The notes beneath the pieces are model-generated. The model was not told where the DNA came from, did not search any database, and saw only the letters and a list, made by a program, of their open reading frames with translations. The translations under genes were made by a program, and so were the position numbers. DNA of 64,000 bases from contig JAKSOF010000009.1 of NCBI GenBank assembly GCA_024405735.1, positions 40,843 to 104,842 of the forward strand, read 5' to 3'. The stretch is from Victivallaceae bacterium (GTDB taxonomy: Bacteria; Verrucomicrobiota; Lentisphaeria; Victivallales; Victivallaceae). Below are positions 58,622 to 64,000 of this stretch, one piece after another. Position 1 is the first letter of the stretch, and each line of letters starts with the position of its first letter.

Positions 58622-59625
58622 AGCGACCTCGCGGCAACACTCCAGTCGGCGAGCACGACATGTCCGGCGTGGTCGGTACGCCAATCCTCCTCGCGGGTCT
58701 CAATGCCGCACAAAAGCAGTCTGTCACGTAAATCGGCGATGCGCGCCGGGTCCGCCGGAGCGTATTCGCGCTCGGGCGGCAAAAGCAGATCCTTGCACGA
58801 CAAATCGAAGCCGACGATCCGTACCGTCGGGATGCGGATCAACCGCATAAAATAGTAGGTGAGAAATTCCCCGGTGCTCACCGGATAACGGCGCGCCGTT
58901 TCGATTTCGGACTTGTCCGCGCGCCGGTCGAGGATGAAGTGTCCGTCGATACGGGTGAATTTCGGGTAGCCGGTCATGATCTGATGCTTCCGTTTCCCCC
59001 ATTCTTTGGAAACGCGTTGAAAATCGGTACGGATCTCTCCGGCAAAAAAGCGCGCCGGATGAGAAACCCCGACCTTGGCGAGCATTTCATAAATCGTTTC
59101 GCGCGGCAGATAAAGACGAAGCGCCATCATCGGTTTCTGGAGGGCGCGGTCAAAGTAAAAAGGAAAAATCCCGCGCTTTACGTCCTTGACGTCGACGAGC
59201 GCAAAAGAATGCTCCTGCGGCACGTAAAGGATGTTTCCGGCGTGAAAATCGGTGTGACGCAAACGCTTTTTCCGCAGGAAGTTGATAAATCCGCAAAATG
59301 CGTCGCAAAACGCCGCGTCGATTTTTCCCTGATTGGAAAATTCTTCGACTTCGACGGCGTTTTCGAGCGCTTCGGTGACCAGATAGTGCCCCTCTTCCGA
59401 TTCGACGTAGCCCAGATGACGGACGACGGGAATGCCGCGCGCCATGAGGAACTGCGCGTTTTCATATTCCTGCCGGAAACTTTTTCCCCTGCGGAAGTCG
59501 TGTTTGATGAAAAAATTCCCGGCGCGCAGGACTTCGCGCACCGGATTGCGTTTGACCAGTTGCGCCCCGCAACACAATTTGACAAAACCTTCTTCGTCAA
59601 ACGGCAGATCGCCGAAAAACTTCAT
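58615..59625 (-). CDS. Lipopolysaccharide (Kdo/heptose) kinase family protein
   Basis: 336 residues from ATG 59625, overlapping rsmD by ATGA; a GTG at 59634 overlaps the ribosome site. The kinase-like core contains NFFIKHDFRRGKSFRQEYENAQ (nucleotide Lys), the catalytic loop HTDFHAGNIL and the DFG-like LVDVKD. This matches the WaaP/KdkA family, which phosphorylates heptose or Kdo in the LPS core. Consistent with the Kdo and heptose genes in the window. Substrate not resolved. Confidence 0.82.
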   Translation of the reverse strand: MKFFGDLPFDEEGFVKLCCGAQLVKRNPVREVLRAGNFFIKHDFRRGKSFRQEYENAQFLMARGIPVVRHLGYVESEEGHYLVTEALENAVEVEEFSNQGKIDAAFCDAFCGFINFLRKKRLRHTDFHAGNILYVPQEHSFALVDVKDVKRGIFPFYFDRALQKPMMALRLYLPRETIYEMLAKVGVSHPARFFAGEIRTDFQRVSKEWGKRKHQIMTGYPKFTRIDGHFILDRRADKSEIETARRYPVSTGEFLTYYFMRLIRIPTVRIVGFDLSCKDLLLPPEREYAPADPARIADLRDRLLLCGIETREEDWRTDHAGHVVLADWSVAARSLW

Positions 59626-60188
59626 TTTTTCCACACTCCAAGATAAAAAGTCGTGACGCCGAATTTGCGGAATCCCCCCTCTTCCGGAAGTCCCAGATCG
59701 AGAAATTCGCCGACGGCGCCGGGATCGTCGGGAATTTCCCAGACGACTTTGGCACCCCGGATCAACTGCATAAACTTTGGATCATCAAGGAGTTTCCGGC
59801 AGAATTCCGCCGATTTGTCATAGGGCGGGTCGGCAAAAACAAGATCGAATTTCTGCGGCGGCAACACCTGCGCCGCCAGTAACGCATCGCGCCGGAAAAG
59901 TTCGATTTCAGCCCGGCACCCCGTGCGGCACACCTTGCCGATGTTGCGCTCGATAAATTGCGCGTGCCGCCCGTCGCTCTCAAATGACGCGACGTATGCC
60001 GCGCCGCGGCTCGCCGCTTCCAGACCGAGCGCGCCGCTCCCGGCAAAGAGATCGAGGACGCGCCGTCCGGTGAAATTTCCCAGATGGTCAAAGAGCGCCT
60101 TGCGGGTGCGGCCGAGCGTCGGACGCACCGTAAAGTCGGGCGGCGTTTCCAATTCAATGTTGGCGGCGCATCCGGAAATGATTTTCAT
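59622..60188 (-). CDS. rsmD: 16S rRNA (guanine966-N2)-methyltransferase
   Basis: 188 residues; the start at 60188 follows GGAGA and overlaps the acpS stop. Motifs: RPTLGRTRKALFDHL, SAM loop LDLFAGSGALGLEA and catalytic FADPPYDK. Confidence 0.95.
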   Translation of the reverse strand: MKIISGCAANIELETPPDFTVRPTLGRTRKALFDHLGNFTGRRVLDLFAGSGALGLEAASRGAAYVASFESDGRHAQFIERNIGKVCRTGCRAEIELFRRDALLAAQVLPPQKFDLVFADPPYDKSAEFCRKLLDDPKFMQLIRGAKVVWEIPDDPGAVGEFLDLGLPEEGGFRKFGVTTFYLGVWKK

Positions 60189-60559
60189 TGATCTTTCTCC
60201 AGCACCACCATTGCGACGGCGTTGCTTTTTTCGTGGGTGATCGAGAGGTGAATGCGATCCGCCCTGGCGGCAAACGTCGTTTGCGTCACGCCGGAAAGGT
60301 GCATCACGGGTGCGCCGGAAGCGTCGTTCCCGATATGGATCTCGTGAAAGTAGCACTTGCTGCCGAAACCGCAACCGAGCGCCTTGGCAAGCGCCTCCTT
60401 GGCGGCGAAGCGTCCGGCGTGAAATTCGGCGCGGTTTCCGGCGTACTGCGCGATCTCCTCTTCACTGTACAAGTGGCGCAAAAAGTCCGCGCCGAAGCGT
60501 TGGAGCGAATCTGCGATGCGCGCGATCTCCACGATGTCGACCCCGATCCCGGCAATCAT
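60185..60559 (-). CDS. acpS: Holo-[acyl-carrier-protein] synthase
   Basis: 124 residues. GIGVDIVEIARI (Mg2+ Asp) and FAAKEALAKALG (Glu/Lys) are the phosphopantetheinyl transferase signatures; SITHEKSNAVA follows. It activates ACP with CoA-derived phosphopantetheine. Overlaps both neighbours by 4 bases. Confidence 0.95.
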   Translation of the reverse strand: MIAGIGVDIVEIARIADSLQRFGADFLRHLYSEEEIAQYAGNRAEFHAGRFAAKEALAKALGCGFGSKCYFHEIHIGNDASGAPVMHLSGVTQTTFAARADRIHLSITHEKSNAVAMVVLEKDQ

Positions 60560-61137
60560 AAAAATTCCTCCGGGATCGTCAATGCCCCCTGACGCAGGAT
60601 CTTACCGGGGTTTACCGTGAGGTCGACGATGGTCGAACCTTTGGCGTCGGGCGCGATATTTCCGCCGTCGACGGCGAGATCGACCTCTCCCGCGAGCATC
60701 GCCAATGCCTCGTTAACGCTGTGCGCGTCCGGCATCCCGGAATAGTTCGCGCTGGTCTGATAGAGCAGTCTGCCGTATTGCTTCAACACTTCGCGCAAAA
60801 AGGGGTGATCGGGGACGCGGATCCCCGCGCTGCCGAGTTCCCGATCTGGTAAAATCAGCGTCAGCGCACCCGGCGTAAAGATTTCGGAAAGACGCGAAGC
60901 GCGCGCATCAAGCGTGAAGCGCGCCCGGTCAAGTCCCGCGAAGGAAGAGGCGAAAAACCCCAGCCGCTTTACTGCCGGCCGGTGTTTCAAAAAGTAGATT
61001 TTTTCCGCCGTGCCGGGCAAAGCGGCGTCGGCGACAAGACCGTAAACGGTTTCCGTCGGCACGAGAACGACTCCCCCTGCGCGCAAAACGCGGATCGTTT
61101 GTCCGACCGCATCCAGATCCGATACCGAAACCGTCAC
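60556..61137 (-). CDS. tsaC: L-threonylcarbamoyladenylate synthase (TsaC/YrdC-Sua5 domain)
   Basis: 193 residues; starts with GTG after AAAGGAG. PTETVYGL is the ATP/threonine site. KHRPAVKRLGFF replaces the usual KxRPxxxPL, so one Pro is lost. SANYSGMPDA and STIVDL follow. Makes the intermediate for t6A at tRNA position 37. Confidence 0.93.
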   Translation of the reverse strand: MTVSVSDLDAVGQTIRVLRAGGVVLVPTETVYGLVADAALPGTAEKIYFLKHRPAVKRLGFFASSFAGLDRARFTLDARASRLSEIFTPGALTLILPDRELGSAGIRVPDHPFLREVLKQYGRLLYQTSANYSGMPDAHSVNEALAMLAGEVDLAVDGGNIAPDAKGSTIVDLTVNPGKILRQGALTIPEEFL

Positions 61138-61166
61138 AACTTGCTCCTTTAAAAATGTTCGACACC

Positions 61167-61195
61167 AATATACCGCCGGAGAAAAAATTTTGCAA
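61167..61195 (-). promoter_or_regulatory. Promoter of tsaC-acpS-rsmD-LPS kinase-comM
   Basis: TTGCAA and TATATT with a 17-base spacer. Confidence 0.6.
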
Positions 61196-61246
61196 GGGAT
61201 CCCTGCGGCGGAAGACGTGAAATCCCGGGAAAAATCGTGTTGAGGA

Positions 61247-61275
61247 TAGAAAAATCATCATTCCCGCTTTATATT
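61247..61275 (+). promoter_or_regulatory. Possible promoter of thrC
   Basis: TATATT -10 with a weak TAGAAA -35, 17-base spacer; the thrC ATG is about 37 bases further. Confidence 0.4.
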
Positions 61276-61312
61276 AATAAGGAAAAACATTGAGTCATTC
61301 AGGAAAGAGATC

Positions 61313-62797
61313 ATGAGATATACCAGCACCCGCAGTCGTTGTTTCGTCACATCGGCGCAGGCGATCGCCCGGGGCATCGCCGAAGACGGAGGTCTTTTCG
61401 TCCCGGAAAGTTTCCCGCAGATCGATGATGCCGCAATGGAAAAATTGATTTCCGGCGATTACAAGTTCCGCGCGAAAACGATTTTGTCATACTATCTCAC
61501 CGACTTCACGACGGAGGAGATCGACCGTTGCGTCGAGGCGGCTTACACCGGAACTTTTGACGATGACACCCCCGCTCCGCTCGTCGAAGTGAAAAAAAAC
61601 CTGCACTTACTCGAATTATGGCACGGTCCCACTTGCGCCTTTAAAGATATGGCGCTTCAACTTTTGCCGCACTTGCTCACCACGGCGGCGGCAAAAGTCA
61701 ACGACGGCAAAAAAAGCGTCATCCTCGTCGCGACGAGCGGCGACACCGGCAAAGCCGCGCTCGACGGTTTCGCCGATGTGCCCGGGACCGAGATCATCGT
61801 TTTCTATCCGCAGAACGGCGTGAGCGCGATGCAGAAACTTCAGATGACCACCCAGCGCGGCAACAACGTCGCCGTCTGCGGCATCGCCGGAAATTTCGAT
61901 CAGGCGCAAAGCGGCGTGAAAACGATTTTTTCCGACGGCGCGATGAAAGATTTTCTCGCACAGCGCAAAATGTGTTTCTCGTCGGCGAATTCGATCAACT
62001 TCGGACGGCTGGTGCCGCAGATCGTCTACTACGTTTCCGCCTATTGCGACCTCGTGAAAACGGGAAAACTCCGGCGCGGCGAGCCATTCAACGTCGCCGT
62101 GCCGACCGGAAACTTCGGCAACATCCTGGCGGCGGTCTACGCCAAAAAGATGGGCATCCCGATCAAAAAATTCATCTGCGCTTCCAACCGCAATGCCGTG
62201 TTGAGCGATTTCATCGCCACGGGGACTTACGACCGCAACCGCGAATTTTTCCTGACGATCAGCCCGTCGATGGATATCCTCATTTCCTCCAATCTGGAGC
62301 GGATGCTTTATCTGCTCGCCGACGGCGACGAAAAAGTCGTCGCGGAATATATGGCGCAACTCAAATCACAGGGGAAATATACCATTCCCTCCGCGATGCT
62401 TGCCAAACTGCAAACTCTTTTTGCCGGCGGTTTCTGCGACGATGCGGCGACGCAGGCGACGATCGGGAAACTCTTTCAGGAGCAACACTACCTCGCCGAT
62501 CCCCATACCGCCGTCGCCGTCAACGTCTGCGAACGCTACCGCAAGGCTACCGGAGATGAAAGTGTCTGTGTGATCGCTTCGACCGCTTCGCCTTACAAAT
62601 TCGCCCAGGCGGTCCTGCCCGCGATCGGCGAAAAAAATCTTCCCGCCGACGGCTTCGCGATGCTGGAAATGCTTGCGGCAAAAAGTCATACCGCGATCCC
62701 CGCGCCGCTTGCCGCGTTGCGCGATGCCGAAGTGCTGCATCCGGCATCGGTCGATCCCGCCGAAATGGCAAATTTCATCCGGAAAACGCTCGCGTGA
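61313..62797 (+). CDS. thrC: Threonine synthase
   Basis: 494 residues, class with N-terminal Thr_synth_N domain. Start RYTSTRS, GGLFVPES, the PLP lysine in CAFKDMALQLLP, ATSGDTGKAAL, and SANSINFGRLVPQIVYY identify it. It converts O-phosphohomoserine to threonine. The stop overlaps the next gene (GTGA). Confidence 0.96.
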   Translation: MRYTSTRSRCFVTSAQAIARGIAEDGGLFVPESFPQIDDAAMEKLISGDYKFRAKTILSYYLTDFTTEEIDRCVEAAYTGTFDDDTPAPLVEVKKNLHLLELWHGPTCAFKDMALQLLPHLLTTAAAKVNDGKKSVILVATSGDTGKAALDGFADVPGTEIIVFYPQNGVSAMQKLQMTTQRGNNVAVCGIAGNFDQAQSGVKTIFSDGAMKDFLAQRKMCFSSANSINFGRLVPQIVYYVSAYCDLVKTGKLRRGEPFNVAVPTGNFGNILAAVYAKKMGIPIKKFICASNRNAVLSDFIATGTYDRNREFFLTISPSMDILISSNLERMLYLLADGDEKVVAEYMAQLKSQGKYTIPSAMLAKLQTLFAGGFCDDAATQATIGKLFQEQHYLADPHTAVAVNVCERYRKATGDESVCVIASTASPYKFAQAVLPAIGEKNLPADGFAMLEMLAAKSHTAIPAPLAALRDAEVLHPASVDPAEMANFIRKTLA

Positions 62798-63642
62798 AAA
62801 CGACGCTCCGCGACTTTTACCGCGCGCAACGCGGAAATTTCGACGCTTTTTTGTTTGACGTCGACGGGACGCTTTCCCTCGCGGGGAGACCGCTTCCCGG
62901 CGCACAGGAAACGCTCGATTTACTGAAACGGGAAAAGTTCCCCTATCTCATCCTGACCAACGACAGTTCGATGTCGTGCGAAGAAAAAGCCTTTCATCAG
63001 CGCCGCCACGGGCTTCAAGTCGCGCCGGAGGAGATCCTTTCCGCCGGAAACGCTTTGGAAAACTGGGCGGCAAAATTTTACCGCGGCGAACTTTTTTTCC
63101 AATGCGGTTCCCTCGGCGAGCCCGACTACGCCGCCAATGCCCGCATCAATGTGACATTTGATCTCGACCGCCTCGACGAATGTTCCGGTGTCCTCCTCGG
63201 CGAAGGCAATTATGAATGGCACTCCGCGATCGAAGGACTTTTCAACTATTTTCTGCATCACGCCGACGCGCCGCTGATCGTCCCCAATCCCGACGGTTTC
63301 TGGCCCTGGAAAAATTTCTGCGGTATCGGCTCCGGAGGCATCGCCCGTTTCCTCGAACTCCTCCTCAAAGAAGCCGGGAAAAAACTCCAACTCCTCTATC
63401 TCGGCAAACCCTATGCCCCCATCTACGAAGCCGTCCCCGACCGGCTCAAACAACTCTATCCCGGCCGATCTTTTCAAATGAAACGCATCGCCGGGATCGG
63501 CGATCATCTCCTTTCCGACATCTGCGGCGCCAATTGCAACGGGCTCGTCTCCGTTTTGCTCCTCACCGGTTTGACCAGCGAAAAACAAGCACGCGAAGCC
63601 CAAGGCGAATCCGCCCCGCGTTTTGTGTTGGATTCACTGTAA
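62794..63642 (+). CDS. HAD-IIA family phosphatase (NagD/PNPase-like)
   Basis: 282 residues; GTG start overlapping the thrC stop. Motif I FDVDGTLSLAG, motif II LTNDSSMSCEEK, then the large C2 cap, a lysine in YLGKPYAPIYE and motif IV IGDHLLSDICGAN. NagD-type enzymes remove phosphate from nucleotides and sugar phosphates. Because it is coupled to thrC, it might act on a homoserine or sugar phosphate, but this is not shown. Confidence 0.88.
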   Translation: MKTTLRDFYRAQRGNFDAFLFDVDGTLSLAGRPLPGAQETLDLLKREKFPYLILTNDSSMSCEEKAFHQRRHGLQVAPEEILSAGNALENWAAKFYRGELFFQCGSLGEPDYAANARINVTFDLDRLDECSGVLLGEGNYEWHSAIEGLFNYFLHHADAPLIVPNPDGFWPWKNFCGIGSGGIARFLELLLKEAGKKLQLLYLGKPYAPIYEAVPDRLKQLYPGRSFQMKRIAGIGDHLLSDICGANCNGLVSVLLLTGLTSEKQAREAQGESAPRFVLDSL

Positions 63643-64000
63643 GATGATTGACGTGATGGGAGCAAGAGGGGCTGATTTCGCCCCTCTTGACACCCTCAAC
63701 CAGCCACAGGCTGGACCGATGTGCGACACCCCCCACGCTAATGTTTCTCTCGCGGACACTGCCGCGAGCTAAACATTTTTTCACAATTGACGTAAGATGG
63801 ATACTTTGGTGAGAAAGACGGGGAGGTTTGCGGAAATACTTAACGTGTAAGGTGTGAGGAGGGGACAGCCGTTTACTTACGGCTTTCCCCTCCTCAACCA
63901 CCCCTTTTTCCGTGCGATCGCAGTCGAAACGGCTGTGGATGTCCCTTTTTTACTCCCATACGCCTGCGTTCGCCGTCACTCACACCACACGGTAAACCGT
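63643..64000. other. Non-coding end region with long hairpins
   Basis: No gene is supported. Hairpins: AAGAGGGG/CCCCTCTT (63664-63688), and a long one from 63856 to 63895 with outer GAGGAGGGGA/TCCCCTCCTC and inner AGCCGT/ACGGCT. A CCACGCTAATGTTT 14-mer near 63733 recurs near 43310. Confidence 0.5.

Overview
The window most resembles a chromosome segment of a Gram-negative PVC bacterium, probably Lentisphaerota (Victivallales-like) within Verrucomicrobiota. Three observations support this. First, there is a full outer-membrane gene set: BamA, LptD, an LptC/LptA-like protein, Kdo and heptose synthesis, and a Kdo/heptose kinase. Second, there are solitary type II prepilin-like genes with near-identical N-termini, which are expanded in that group. 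Third, coding DNA is GC-rich and operons overlap tightly. The taxonomic call is inference; no rRNA or tRNA gene was seen.

Layout. 0-1.4 kb: a NagB-like/PIG-L pair (minus). 1.6-3.6 kb: prmC-yraN-comF. 3.6-6.6 kb: yebC-pgi-rsmE (minus). 6.7-8.7 kb: cstA and a small membrane protein. 8.7-10.1 kb: a MATE exporter with a leaderless-looking promoter. 10.5-12.6 kb: secreted protein, ykgJ-like, gmk, coaC (minus). 12.7-14.0 kb: gltA. 14.1-22.4 kb: metY-acyltransferase-lptD-hldD-rsmB-murC (minus), mixing envelope and RNA genes. 22.5-24.5 kb: fmdB-like-ksgA-nadA. 24.5-28.9 kb: two copies of a roughly 0.5 kb hairpin-rich element with terminal inverted repeats, flanking two prepilin genes, an EEP hydrolase, hisB and a chagasin-like lipoprotein. 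29.0-39.0 kb: a long plus-strand operon (HAD, heptose kinase, kdsB, kdsA, kdsC, LptC/LptA-like protein, ddh, xseB, secreted TIM-barrel-like protein), closed by a clear terminator. 39.1-43.5 kb: an AT-richer island with one large gene for a patatin-NB-ARC-TPR protein, an NLR-like architecture. 43.6-57.0 kb: a prepilin gene, an Arn-like trio, and a long minus-strand series mazG, bamA, dnaB, rplI, rpsR, ssb, rpsF, pth, rplY, prs, with a terminator-like structure directly before prs. 57.1-61.1 kb: tsaC-acpS-rsmD-LPS kinase-comM. 61.3-63.6 kb: thrC and a NagD-like phosphatase, then non-coding hairpins.

The unifying theme is envelope building. Kdo and heptose are made at 29-33 kb and 16.7 kb, lipid A is probably modified by the kinase, acyltransferase and Arn-like genes, and LPS is exported by the LptC/LptA-like protein and LptD. 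The strongest candidate for an uncharacterised system is the patatin-STAND protein. Next are the two-copy hairpin element, the fused LPS-transport protein and the structured prs leader.
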